NCBI GenBank assembly: GCA_965153355.1
Contig: OZ231127.1
Location: 53,692,001-53,756,000 of the forward strand
Direction: 5' to 3'
DNA length: 64,000 nucleotides
Source of the DNA: Flaccisagitta enflata
Taxonomy: Eukaryota; Chaetognatha; Sagittoidea; Aphragmophora
Shown piece by piece: positions 28,133 through 38,793 of this stretch. The notes beneath the pieces were generated by a model, which was given only the letters and a program-made list of their open reading frames with translations, was not told where the DNA came from and did not search any database. Positions within the stretch are counted from its first letter, which is position 1. Every line of letters begins with the position of its first letter. The position numbers and the translations under genes are program-made.

Positions 28133-28795
28133 TACACACTAGCTTGTACTGAAATGACAATAAACAATAAAATCAGAACTCCACAAGTAGTTCTTATTGT
28201 GGGGCTGTCTTGGGCTTCCAATGACATCACTTTTGGTCTGAAAAAATTGCATCTTGCTGTCCGCGCCTTACCTTGAATTTTCCTTCAGCCTATGGGAAAC
28301 CAAAAATTTCAAAGTGCTTAAATCTCTGTTTTGACTGCAGATTTGAAATCTGCAGAAAAAACTGTTAATTGAAAGTGCTTTCCTTTTTTCAATATTCCTT
28401 CGGGATCATAGTCAAAATTCATCTTAAAGATATAAAAAAAGGTAAGTTCGGCGATTTTACATATAAATAAAAGAGAAAGGTAAGTTTTGCAAACTTTGAC
28501 ACTTATTTTGAGCGCCTTCTAGTTGGAATATTGAAAAAAGGAAAGCACTTTCAATTAACAGTTTTTTCTGCAGATTTCAAATCTGCAGTCAAAACAGAGA
28601 TTTAAGCACTTTGAAATTTTTGGTTTCCTATAGGCTGAAGGAAAATTCAAGGTAAGGCGCGGACAGCAAGATGCAAATTTTTCAGACCAAAATTGATGCC
28701 ATTAGAAGCCCAAGACAGCCCCACAACAAGAACTACTTGTAGAATTCTGATTTCATTGCTTTTAGTCATTTAGGTACAAGCTAATACACACTCTA
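28133..28795. repeat. Large foldback (inverted repeat) element
   Basis: The left arm (about 28133-28398) and right arm (about 28525-28795) are reverse complements over roughly 265 bp with few mismatches, around a 126-bp spacer. The inner 150 bp of the arms is almost identical, including the internal palindrome CTGCAGATTTSAAATCTGCAG. There is no ORF in the spacer. The outer ends share ACACWCTA and TAGCTTGTAC. It is probably a foldback-type transposon or a recent inverted duplication. Confidence 0.88.
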
Positions 28796-29002
28796 AATAG
28801 CCAATGATCAATTTTCTGAATTTCATGATTTTATGGCCCCGATTAAAAGATGGACAGACATGACATACGAATAAACGGATGGATAAAAGTATGAAAAGGA
28901 ACTCATTAGGATAAGCGGGGACGCACCTCAAAAGTTTTGAATCAGTGCCTGACGCCAGAATTAAAGAGTGCCGAGCTGAGATTGGCGTTTAATGAAAAGG
29001 TA

Positions 29003-29512
29003 CAGTAGATGTCGTCTAAATTTAGAAATACGGGGGAGCTCATAACCTCAGCATCACTACAGTGAGGGGACTGATATTTTGCTAGTGTAATGAATAGACC
29101 CTAAGGGGTTGACAATGGGGTATGGTATCCCCCTACGGCTTACTTTACAAAAAAAAACTTTTAGTATAAAATGTTAGGATCAATCACTTTTATAGCAGAA
29201 TTTCAGCTTCATCTATTTGCTTTTATTGCAAAACCAGTCTGGGATTCGAACCTGGAACTATTAAAGAAATAAATTGATCAAGAAGAAGTTGAAGTCAAGT
29301 GAGTTAACCACTAGACTAATTCTGGCAGCTGATGAAGCCGAACAAATTTGTTTTAGTATATTCAAAAGAATTTTCTATCCATAGAGCTGCCATACCCCAT
29401 CGTCAACCCTATAGGACATAAGCATTATACAGACACAGTTTTATTTCATTGGCGCAAATGGTAGTTAGGTTATGAGGGCCCCCATATTTCCAAGTCTAGA
29501 CGACATCTACTG
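29003..29512. mobile_element. TA-flanked TIR element carrying a tRNA-like module
   Basis: Ends TA|CAGTAGATGTCGTCTA and TAGACGACATCTACTG|TA, with the inverted repeat running about 48 bp inward (to CTCATAACCT). Length 510 bp, no transposase. A second partial end of the same family occurs at 46075-46111. Confidence 0.82.
29234..29325 (-). other. tRNA-like sequence (A and B boxes) inside the TIR element
   Basis: On the minus strand, TTAGTCTAGTGGTTAAC resembles a tRNA D-arm/A box, and 55-60 nt later CCAGGTTCGAATCCC is a near-perfect T-arm/B box. The 92-nt length is long for a tRNA, and the acceptor stem pairs only partly (CCAG with CTGG). It is best seen as an intron-containing tRNA pseudogene or a tRNA-derived SINE head captured by the element. 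Confidence 0.55.
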
Positions 29513-29529
29513 TATGTGAACAGAAATGA

Positions 29530-30212
29530 TAATACATGAATGGAGGAGTGATTACAGCAGTGAATGGACGTACAGATCCTCTTAAACAGATGCGAGGACG
29601 CATCTAAACACAAAAGCCAAAAAAAGAAAAAAAAAAAAGATCGAGTTCAAATCAAGTCATCGAAACGGGATTTCGAAACGGAAGAGAATTTTGGTTGGAA
29701 ATTCAATCCATCAAAAAGGAAATTCAAAATGTCCTCTGCTCATGTGCCTCACTAGTTTTACATACCCACCTCATTAAATCGATAAATCTACCAATCAATT
29801 TATCAATCAACTTTCGCCACAACAAGCTTCAGGCGTCAAACACTCTTAATTGTTTTTAAATTTGCATACATGTACTTGGTTTCAGACAGTCCATGAATCA
29901 GAAATGAAATCAAGCTTGAGCGAAGTTTATTTTCTCATGTCAAAGCAAATAAGAGTGATATAGTTTGTTCAAGCATACGTGAAAACTACAAGTTTCTTTT
30001 GAACGTGATCGTATTCTTAACCAAAACCATACCTTGGTATGAATATGGGGATGTGAAGGCATGAATAAAAAAATGATTCCTTACGTAGACGCGATCCTAA
30101 AATCGACTTACCGGTCAGTCGGTCCATATGTCAATCGGTCCGTCCGTAAAAAAGTTCTCCTTTGATGTTGTCCGCCCTTGCCCAACTGTCCGCGACTTTA
30201 AGGATTGTCCTA
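29530..30212. other. Intergenic with old family A traces
   Basis: Partial family A-like ends at 29555-29608 (GATGCGAGGACGCATCTAAA) and about 30095-30200 (reverse). No gene is recognised. Confidence 0.35.
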
Positions 30213-30855
30213 ACGGGTGGTCAAAAAAAAGTGACCAAGCTGGAACTTTTTCTAATAAGTTTGAATTTTTTTTCATGAACTAATATTTTGAAAATGAAGT
30301 AAAGTTTATAAAGAAATTTTATTTTTTTTCAATTTTGTAAAACAAATAATTGTATAAATACAAAAAAATAAAATTTTTGCATAGATCAGTTATAACATAC
30401 ATAATGAGTTGTTTTTACGAAACAGATACGTTAACTAGGTCCCGTCTGAGATAAATATAATTATTTATAAGCCTCCAAGCTTTGGTTTTAAAGATTTGAG
30501 TAGAAAAGAAAAGGATGTTTTTCAGAAGTATCTTTTGTTTTATTATATACTTGTATTTTTGTAATTTTTGTTGGTTTTTTTATCAGCTTTTGAGTTGCCC
30601 TTAACTATAAATAGTGAATCTATAAAAGAAATTAAATTTTTCAACACAAAATTTTTGGCAAAAATCAAGGTGGTCCAAAATCAAAATTAATTTAGTGTAA
30701 ATAATTCAAAATGTATAGAAAATATACAAAAATCATAATAATGAAAAAAATTCTCCTGCACTATATCTTATTAGCAAAAAAAAAGTTTTATTCTAAACAT
30801 TTTTTTACAAAATATATGAGAAAATGAAAAAGTCACTTTTTTTTTGACCACCCGT
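30213..30855. mobile_element. 643-bp TA-flanked MITE
   Basis: Ends TA|ACGGGTGGTCAAAAAAAA and TTTTTTGACCACCCGT|TA; the terminal inverted repeat is about 22 bp (ACGGGTGGTC, A-tract, GTGAC). The interior is AT-rich without an ORF. It fits a non-autonomous Tc1/mariner-superfamily element. Confidence 0.88.
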
Positions 30856-31204
30856 TATTTACATTCAAAGCCTATCACTGAATATTTTAAACCATTTATT
30901 TGTTGTCAGGGAGTCGTTTTATCACTATTTAATTTAATTTTTTTTTACTTACTCAGCGTCCACTGTCGTAGACGTTACCTTTCAATGGGCATAGTATTAA
31001 GGAAATGAAAACAAAAAGAACCATTAGCTTGGAATATACGCATCAAATTACATACCTTTCTTTCAGCGAAGAAAGAATAAGCCAAACCCACCCAATCCGA
31101 CAGTTGAAGCCATTCCTCACATCTGGGGGCTTTTAAACCTCCAATGTATCTTCTTCATCCAAACTTGATGATTTCAATATCAAAATAAAAAGTCGGGTGG
31201 TCCC

Positions 31205-31234
31205 AGAATCTCTATTTCTTCTTCTTCTTCTTCT

Positions 31235-31281
<47 letters not shown>

Positions 31282-31337
31282 TTCTTCTTCTTCTTCTTCT
31301 TCTTCTTCTTCTCCTTCTCCTTCTTCTTCTTCTTCTT
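31205..31337. repeat. (CTT)n microsatellite, left half
   Basis: About 40 CTT units ending at the family B insertion. Confidence 0.95.
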
Positions 31338-32143
31338 TTTGGGCAGCGGCCCCAGAGGGGTCGATGACCTATGGTTCCACACAGGGCAATTTTTCCGATC
31401 TAATGTCAGTGTCCACCCCCCCTCAAATCAGGCCTCTCAGACCTCAAAGCAGGCCTCTCAGACCTCAAATCAGGCCTCTCAGACCCCAAATCAGGCCTCT
31501 CAGACCCCAAATCAGGCTTTTCAGACCCCAAATCAGGTCTCTCAGACCTCAAAGCAGGCCTCTAGGACCTCAAATCCGGCCTATCAGACCCCAAATCAGG
31601 CCTCGCAGACCTCAAATCAGGCCTCTCACACCCCAAATCAGGCCTCTGGGATTCAAAATCAGGCCTCTCGGATTCAAAATCAGGCCTCCCAGACCCCAAA
31701 TCAAGCCTCTCAAACTACAAATCAAGCATCTGGGATCCCAAATCAGGCCTCTAAGACCGCAAATCAGGCCTCAGACCACATATCAGGCCTCTCAGACCCC
31801 AAATCCGGCCTCTCAAACTACAAATCAGGCATCTGGGATCCCAAATCAGGCCTCTCAGACCCCAAATCAGGCCTCTCAGACCTCTTTTCAGGCTTCTTAA
31901 GCCTTAGCTCAGGCCTCCCAGACCTCTTATCAGGCCTCTCACACCCCAGATCAGACCTTATGGACCCCTGATCAGACCTCTCAGACCCAAGATCATGCCT
32001 CCCAATACAAAATTGCCCTGTGAGGAATCATAGGTCATCGACCCCTCCGGGGCCGCTGCCCCATTACCCCAACATTACAATACTAAATGATATCAATGGG
32101 GCATCGGGAACCGCTGACCATAATGACGCTTGAGCGGCCTGTT
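31338..32143 (-). mobile_element. Family B element inserted in a (CTT)n tract
   Basis: Reading the minus strand: 5' end GAACAGGCCGCTCAAGCGTC, TGGTCAGCGGTTCCCGATGC, inner arm GGGGCAGCGGCCCC, CCACACAGGGCAATTTT, a core of about 27 units of 21 bp (GAGGCCTGATTTGGGGTCT-like), and right arm GACCTATGGTTCC-type sequence to GCTGCCCAAAAAG. Both flanks are the same (CTT)n tract, which marks the ends. The 210-residue plus-strand frame (31339-31971) of heptads such as QASQTPN arises from the 21-bp period. Confidence 0.88.
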
Positions 32144-32242
32144 CTTCTTCTTCTCCTCCTTCTTCTTCTTCTTCTTCTTCTTCTTCTTCTTCTTCTTCTT
32201 CTTCTTCTTCTTCTTCTTCTTCTTCTTCTTCTTCTTCTTCTT
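32144..32242. repeat. (CTT)n microsatellite, right half
   Basis: Continuation of the tract interrupted by the family B element. Confidence 0.95.
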
Positions 32243-32359
32243 TCTTCTCCCTCCGTTCTGCATAGTTTATTTTCTTTCCTTCCCCCTGGTTCTCTTCTCT
32301 CGATGTTGGGGCTTCTCCCGCTCAGGGTATTGAAAGGTATTGAAAGGATTTTCGACTCG

Positions 32360-32847
32360 GCACCCTCGGTTATCAGTGGAAATACATTGGAGAACTCCAC
32401 AAATGCGGTTGTTAATTTCTGGTTTTAGGGTCAAATCCGAGTTCCATGGACACAATTTTAGTTTTCCTTCACAACATCAAAATTAGCAATTCAGAGTAAA
32501 TGCAATGCATGAACGCACCAGCAGACAGACCGACCAATGTAATGACAAACTACTGAAAAAAAAACACTCCTAAAAAGTTGCAAAAATGCTATTCAGAGCA
32601 AGATTGGGTTTCACATTGCGTCTTGTTATACTATAAAATGCTTGATTTCTGGAAGCGATATAACCTCACAGACACAGAAGCATTTTATGACGTTTTGTCT
32701 TCAAAAAAGCTGCCAGAGATAAATTTTGCTTGAAGAAGGAACTTGTAACCAAAAAACTACCAAATAAGATAAAAAGACAACCGCAAGGATGGAGTTTTTG
32801 CCGTACTTTATTCTATTTCCAATAAAAAGCCAAATTGAGGAGTGTGT
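32360..32847. repeat. Dispersed repeat R1, copy 1
   Basis: About 488 bp repeated in inverted orientation at 45203-45691 with high similarity over its whole length (for example GGAAATACATTGGAGAACTC and AAGGAACTTGTAACCAAAAA). No ORF or clear terminal repeat; class unknown. Confidence 0.8.
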
Positions 32848-33618
32848 CGGGAGAAAACTAACAATTTTCTTATGTTTCAAAATAATCGCGCGCCGGGGCT
32901 CAAAATTTGACGGGAATGAAATCCTGAATGATGCGAAAAACTGAACAAGAGAGAGGAGATGAGGGGGAGGGGGGAAGGGGGAGGGGGGAGAGGGGTTGAG
33001 AAAAAGAGTGGTAGCAGAGAGGGGAGTGGGAGAGAAAGGGGGTAATGACCATATTATGATGCCACGCCAGTCAAACATTGGAACCAGATTTAGACGAAGG
33101 GGGAAATGTCTTTTCATGAATTAAAATAACAATCTGCGAGTATACCAAATTTGGTAGACTGGTAGGCCGAACGGCCGTGTGAACCGACCGTCAGACCCAC
33201 AGCAATGTAGCAACACAAGCTCCAAAATCCCTTCACATTCAACACTAAACATGATAGTTGCTGCGTGAGAAAAAAAAGCGTACGACAATCAGTGATGAAC
33301 TATTACCAGATGTCCCCAGCGAATGACAGTGAACGATCCCTAACCAACCACAAAGGAGATAAGTCACGTGTAGTCGTGTACCTGCCAATATGTAGTAATG
33401 AGAAAAAAAAAAGAGTAATCGAGTGAAAAAAAAACTATGTTAAAGAGAAGAAAAAAAAAGAGATAAAAAGAGACAGTTTTTACGGCGACGATTATGAGTC
33501 GTTTATCGCCACTTGAAACTGTCTGAAGACCAGAGTAAGTAAGTGGACAATTCTTTTATCTATACTCACGTTATTATAAGAATTTCCCAAAGACAATTAC
33601 AATCACTATGCTAAGAGT

Positions 33619-33622
<4 letters not shown>
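32848..33622. other. Non-coding, G-rich segment
   Basis: A GGGAGG-rich stretch lies at 32955-33040. The remainder is mixed sequence with no gene or delimited repeat. Confidence 0.3.

Positions 33623-33651
<29 letters not shown>
33623..33651. repeat. Poly(A) run
   Basis: 29 consecutive A residues. No retroposon body is recognised upstream. Confidence 0.85.
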
Positions 33652-33655
<4 letters not shown>

Positions 33656-33836
33656 GGATCGCGACTTGAATTAAAAGGAGAAAAAAAATCGACAAATTGA
33701 TAATCAAGTTTGAATTTTAGCTCACTTGCGTCCTAGCATTTCTATAGTCAGCCTCTTTTTTACTCGAAATTACCCATAGCCAATCCGAATGAAACGGTAT
33801 GTTTAGAAAGACCTTCCTTTCTCAACCTTTGCAGAA

Positions 33837-34004
33837 ATGGCACAGCGTAAAGGACGCAAAAACTCACTGATGCAGATACGCGAAAAAATACCAGCAGATG
33901 GATCAACATTGTACGACATCACTAAGGGCTCTGAAAGGTCGAAGTCCTACGATGAAATCTTCTTCAACCTTTCATCAAGCGAGTTAAAAGGCAATAAAAC
34001 ATGA
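33837..34004 (+). CDS. Possible exon, unrecognised 55-residue product
   Basis: Preceded by a good polypyrimidine/acceptor (CTCAACCTTTGCAG, ending at 33834), this frame begins MAQRKGRKNSLMQIREKIP and ends SSSELKGNKT. Its codon use and lack of low-complexity sequence stand out from the surroundings. I do not recognise the family; it could be a terminal exon or chance. Confidence 0.25.
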   Translation: MAQRKGRKNSLMQIREKIPADGSTLYDITKGSERSKSYDEIFFNLSSSELKGNKT

Positions 34005-34189
34005 GATCATCACTACTCAATGTGACAGCCTCGATGAGCCCATGACGCCTCGAAGCATTTGTCAACAAGAAAAGGAAAGAAATCTTAAGAAAAAAAAACT
34101 TTCCAAAAAGTACTCCAATGTTTGCGTTTCACACTTTTGCAGGTAAGTTTCGAGAGTTATAAAAATCTATTCTATGTAGGACATAAAGT

Positions 34190-34331
<142 letters not shown>

Positions 34332-34466
34332 CAAATAGAGAAAAAGAGAAGGGATAGACTAGGCTTCAAAAATGAAAAGCAGAGTTAAGGCACGCACGCA
34401 CGAAATGGTTGCACTGATTGAAAATTTCACAAGATCATGAAACGAAAAAAAAAATAATAAAAGAAA

Positions 34467-34616
34467 ACAAGGCCGAATACACGCCAGGACAGTCGCGGAT
34501 GGTTGGGCAGGGGCAGTTATGCAAAAACCGCTCGCAATTCAAAAATATTACCGACCAACTGACACGGCAAGGTTTAGACTCTACATTGTAGAGTCACGTG
34601 TCCGTGGCTTAAAAGA
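34467..34616 (+). mobile_element. Family A element
   Basis: ACAAGGCCGAATACACGCCA, AGTCGCGGATGGTTGGGC, AGGGGCAGTTATGCAAAA, ACCGACCAACTGAC, GTAGAGTCACGTGTCCGTGG, then CTTAAAA. Confidence 0.72.
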
Positions 34617-34630
34617 GAGCAAACAAGTTA

Positions 34631-35124
34631 CTATCTAGCTCAAAAGTATAGACACCGACCGCATTCTTATAAGTCTAAGCGTTTAGAAATGACAGACAAA
34701 ACAAAACTGCTTCTCCAAATAAAAAATGGCAAAAAAATTTCAGTTCATTGATAGAAGATGGTTCTTTAGTACATTGCGCCACTACAACAAGGCAATGGCA
34801 CACAAAACAGGGTGTCAACTTTTTTGATGATTGGCATGGAAACAACTCCAATCTGAACCCTATTGAATTGCTTTAAACTCAAATGGAGTAACTTGAAAAC
34901 AAAGATTATGCAATATCAGCTGCAGGGCTGAAAAAAGTTGCTTTAAAAGTTTGTGAAAGATTTTGTCAATTTACCTTAAATCTCTCTACAAAGGCATGCC
35001 AAAGCATATGAAGGTGGTTGTTACTACACATTTAGTATTAAATGTATTCCGGAATTATATTACGTTTCTTTAATTGAATAAACCAATCAATCTTATCTTG
35101 TGTCTATACTCTTGAGCTAGATAG
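34631..35124 (+). mobile_element. Deleted Tc1/mariner element with TIRs and TA duplication
   Basis: Ends TA|CTATCTAGCTCAAAAG and CTTGAGCTAGATAG|TA; the terminal inverted repeat matches at 24 of 25 positions as far as TATAGACAC. At 494 bp, far shorter than an autonomous copy, it keeps only the C-terminal part of a decayed transposase. Confidence 0.92.
34753..34980 (+). pseudogene. Tc1/mariner transposase C-terminal remnant
   Basis: The conceptual frame contains EDGSLVHCATTTRQW, then DDWHGNNSNLNPIELL, which is the conserved block around the second catalytic Asp and the catalytic Glu of NPIE in DDE transposases (canonical form: D-W-P-G-N-S-P-D-L-N-P-I-E). Thirty-five residues separate the Asp of EDG from the Glu of NPIE. 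A TAA follows directly after NPIELL and another stop follows a few codons later. The N-terminal HTH half and first catalytic Asp are deleted. It is inactive. Confidence 0.85.
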
Positions 35125-35136
35125 TACGTGGAGTGA

Positions 35137-35328
35137 CATTATCGTCGCGGACGGTAAGTGGGGGCACACACCCCCCCCCCCCCACACAAGACATACTTCA
35201 ACACAACCTCGGGATCTTAAATGCGCGTTTTCACACTGTCCAACTCCAGCGTGACCCATGGACCGACCAACGGATGAACCAACGGACAGACAAAGCCTCG
35301 CATAGAGTCGCGAGTCCGCGACTTAAAA
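35137..35328 (+). mobile_element. Family A element, GTTGCG/GTCGCG-ended subfamily
   Basis: TCGTCGCGGACGGTAAGTGG, TTAAATGCGCGTTTTCACAC, ATGGACCGACCAACGG, AAAGCCTCGCATAGAG and the terminal hairpin GTCGCGAGTCCGCGAC plus TTAAAAA. It starts 13 bp after the Tc1 remnant. Confidence 0.75.
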
Positions 35329-35492
35329 AAGAGCATCAGCCTGCATGGACTCAAATTAATTCATTTTCGTGGAAAGAAAAGGAAATGGGATCGGAATTTG
35401 AATTATGAGGATTTCAAATTCATTCCAATTTCGGTTGACAGCAACCATGGTTAACCAGCAAAGTTGAAAATATGGGACTATTTTGAATATTG

Positions 35493-35915
35493 AACGGGCC
35501 GCTCAAGCGTCATTATGGTCAGCGGTTCCCTATGCCCCATTGATGTCATTTAGTATTGTGGTGTTGAGGTAATGGGGCAGCGATCCCGGCGGGGCGGATG
35601 ACCTATGATTCCACACAGGCCTGATTTGGGGTCTGTTAGATCATATTTGGGGTCTGATAGCTCATATTTGGGGTCTGAGAGGTCTGATAAGGGGTCTGAG
35701 AGGCCTGATTTAGGGTCTGAGAAGTATGATTTGGGGTCCTAAAGGTCTGATTTGGGGTCTCAGAGGCCTGATATGGGGTCCAAGAGGTCTGATTGGAGTT
35801 CTGAGAGGCCAAATTTAGGGTTTGGGAGGCTTAGGAGGGGGGGGGGGAGACAAGGAAACACCAGATCGGAAAAATTGCTCTGTCTGGTATCATAGGTCAT
35901 CGGCCCCTATAACCG
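35493..35915 (+). mobile_element. Family B element, 3'-truncated
   Basis: 5' end GAACGGGCCGCTCAAGCGTC, TGGTCAGCGGTTCCCTATGC, GGGGCAGCGATCCCGGCGGG, CCACACAGGCC, a core of about ten 20-21-bp units (GAGAGGTCTGATTTGGGGTC), then TCATAGGTCATCGGCCCC. The final GGGGCCGCTGCCC arm is missing. Confidence 0.8.
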
Positions 35916-35966
35916 CGATATGTTACCCTTCTTTACATTTCTTATTTTATGAGAAATGGTGCAATA

Positions 35967-36410
35967 CACTCTTTTTTTTTGAGTAAGGACAAAGTTTATA
36001 AGGACATTGAGACTGAAATTTTGCCAAAAATTAAAGACATTTTAAGGACAAAGCCCAGCCTCAGATTTGAAAAAAAAAAATTCTATTTACAATTTAGATT
36101 GTTTTTAAGCAAATTCTAAAAGAAAATAACTTGATCCACAATATTTGTTTGATAGGTGGAACAACATCCCTCATTATACCCAAACTTTAAAGCCTGGAGA
36201 TGATAAATTTTGTTATGAACAGTAGTGTCATATAACTTGTATCTACTATTACTGAACTTCAATTATATCAATGAATAAAGCATAAACATAATGAAGTCAT
36301 AGGAAAACATTAAGGACATGCTAAGAACATTTCAGCCTAAGACTCTGAAAAATTTAAGGACATCCCAGCCTCAGAAAAAAATTACTGGTCCTTATATAAA
36401 AAAAAGAGTG
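35967..36410. mobile_element. 444-bp TA-flanked MITE
   Basis: Ends TA|CACTCTTTTTTTTT and AAAAAAAAGAGTG|TA; the inverted repeat continues as GTAAGGAC and GTCCTTAT. Internal AAGGACAT motifs recur in both halves. No ORF. Confidence 0.85.
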
Positions 36411-36479
36411 TATGTAATACAATTTCATTTTTTCATTTGGTTTTTTTTCATTTAAGGCTGGTTACCGGCCAGTTTCGAC

Positions 36480-36581
36480 ATGGACGTAGAAGAACTTCCA
36501 GATTTGCAGCGTTCTCTTGGCTTTTCAAGACCGAATAAACGTGAAGACCAGATTAAATTGATACAGTTTTTCCTGTTATAG
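36480..36581 (+). CDS. Possible exon, unrecognised
   Basis: A 33-residue frame beginning MDVEELPDLQRSLGFSRPN, preceded by an acceptor-like TTTTTTTTCATTTAAG. It is balanced in composition, unlike its surroundings, but too short to assign. Possibly chance. Confidence 0.15.
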   Translation: MDVEELPDLQRSLGFSRPNKREDQIKLIQFFLL

Positions 36582-36664
36582 TTTATTTCAATCAGTTCAA
36601 TACAATTTCATCGTTTCCAGCGGTTATGCAACCCATTGCATCCATCAACACTCAGATATCTTCA

Positions 36665-36790
36665 GTTGTGGACATGCAACTTTATGAGAGGCTTTGTCTG
36701 TTTGTCTGTCCATTGGTCCATTGGTCCATCTGTAGGTCCATCCGTCGGTTGGTAAGGCTTGAGTTGAAAAGTGGAAGAATGCGCATTTTA
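36665..36790 (-). mobile_element. Family A-like short-subfamily fragment
   Basis: GCAACTTTATGAGAGGCTTT followed by a GTCCATTGGTCC core, the reverse of the AAAGCCTCTTATAGAGTTGC right end, and AATGCGCATTTTAGC as internal block. Confidence 0.5.
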
Positions 36791-37352
36791 GCTGCTAAAG
36801 TCATGATTGAGTTTGGGGGTTAAGGTTGTATTATTCTTGGTCTGGTAAAGAGTTTTGTAACTGTATTTGGTAATTATTCTATTTCAGACTTTTTTTGTAT
36901 TGCTTCTTTATCACTCCAAGACTGAATGAAATTCAAGACCGAGATTTACCCTTGACCAGGGACGTGGCGGTCGTGGTGTTTCCTACATCCATGCTTATGG
37001 AGGGATGCATGAGGGCGCATTCCATCATTACCGTCAGTCTGTTTCTGACTGACCCTTTATGATTGATGTGATGTTTTTAATTCGAAGTTTGTCAAGTGAG
37101 ATGAACAATCGGCAGTGAGTGTAAACTACGTCCTTTGAGAGAGCGAAAAATACGACGAATGGCCACTGCAACGGGGAAAAAAAAGAGAAAAAAAGAGAGA
37201 AAAAAGTCATAAACATGAAATAATCTAAAAAACGATCTGCAAGTTAGAATGAAGAAAGGGAAAAAAATAAGGTTTTGATAAAATCCAGACGCATTTCAAA
37301 TTTCATGATTTCCCGACGGTCGCGCCTAAGCTAACTTGCTAACGTTTTACAG

Positions 37353-37378
37353 ATGATGATGATAACGATGATGATGAC

Positions 37379-37461
<83 letters not shown>

Positions 37462-37503
37462 CGATGACGATGACGATGACGATGTCGATGATGATGATGA
37501 TTT
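37353..37503. repeat. (GAT)n microsatellite
   Basis: About 45 GAT/GAC units. Confidence 0.95.
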
Positions 37504-38395
37504 TTTGTTAAGACTAAGACGGCGTACCTCTGAAGGCAACATTTGTGTTTCGACGAAGGTCAAAATAGAAATCATATATAAATGAAAATGAAAAAAACAA
37601 GTGAATAAAAGTGATTGAGATGGCTCAAATTTAATATTCAAAAGAAAAATAAACAATTATCTATCAAGAAGGACCGAGCAGGAAGCAAGAATATGTAAAA
37701 AAACTACATTATTTTCCTCTTTTTTTTTTCGTATAAATCGCATAGTTCAAATTACTTTTTAGGTTAAAATATAATATTAATGTATATACTCTAAATGTTT
37801 TTAAGATAATTTGTCTACTAAAAACATTCCAATTACATTATTGTCCTTATAATGATTCAAAAAGTATGGTGAAACACTTAATTTTCCTTCGAAAATTTGC
37901 CGTCGTAACCGTTTGTTTGAGGTATCTGATGTGCGAACTAGGCTTGGAGGCTGGGATCAGTGGATCAGGGTTTCATGTTCTAATGCATGGGTCAATTAAA
38001 ATGCCGCTGCATCAAAATCGTTGCTAAGGCCGGTGAATAATAGAAACAATTCGCTTACTGGCAATTTCACGCGTACTGTCTTCAGAATTTTCTTAAAGAA
38101 GCTCAAATATTTTTCTCAACTGAGAGATCGCGTTAACATGCGTAAACCAAATGACATTTTTTATCTTTCTTATCAACAATGACCTGAAGTACAATTCTTT
38201 TAATTTCTAAAATGATCATGAGTGTTAAATTATTAAACATTATAGTTCTTTTAATGTCGAAAAAGCTACAAGGTCAGTATTATGAAAGATGTCATTTCTA
38301 CCACTGGTGTCAATCGATTTTTTTTCCCCTCTGTTCAATTCCATGGAAAAGTCTTTGTTACTTCGTCGGCAAAAATGATCTCTAGTGAAGTATGA
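37504..38395. other. AT-rich intergenic
   Basis: No gene, RNA gene or delimited element seen. Confidence 0.3.
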
Positions 38396-38660
38396 CAGAG
38401 AGAGAGAGAAAGAGCAAGAGCGCAAGAGCAAGAGTGCAAGAGCGAGATCGCAAGATCGAGAGAGCGAGAGAGAGAGAGAGAGCGAGAGAGTGAGATCGCA
38501 AGAGCGAGAGAGAGAGAGCGAGAGAGAGAGAGCGAGAGAGAGAGAGCGAGAGAGAGAGAGCGAGAGAGAGAGCGAGAAAGAGAGAGCAAGAGCAAGAGAG
38601 CGAGAAAGCGAGAGAACGAGAGAGCGAGAGAGCGAGAGAGCGAGAGAGCGAGAGCGAGAG
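38396..38660. repeat. Degenerate GAGAGC/GA repeat
   Basis: GA-rich tract with periodic GC substitutions (GAGAGCGAGA, GCAAGAGCAAGAG). Arg/Glu/Ser frames are artefacts. Confidence 0.9.
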
Positions 38661-38793
38661 CTTCATCGCTAAATCGATGTCATTCCTTATCATGACATTT
38701 CACGCCATTTCTGCTGCTTTTACTTGTCAATCCTGTCTCTTCTGTCATTCTTGTCATTTCATTTGGTCTGTGGATGACAGGGACATCATCCTT

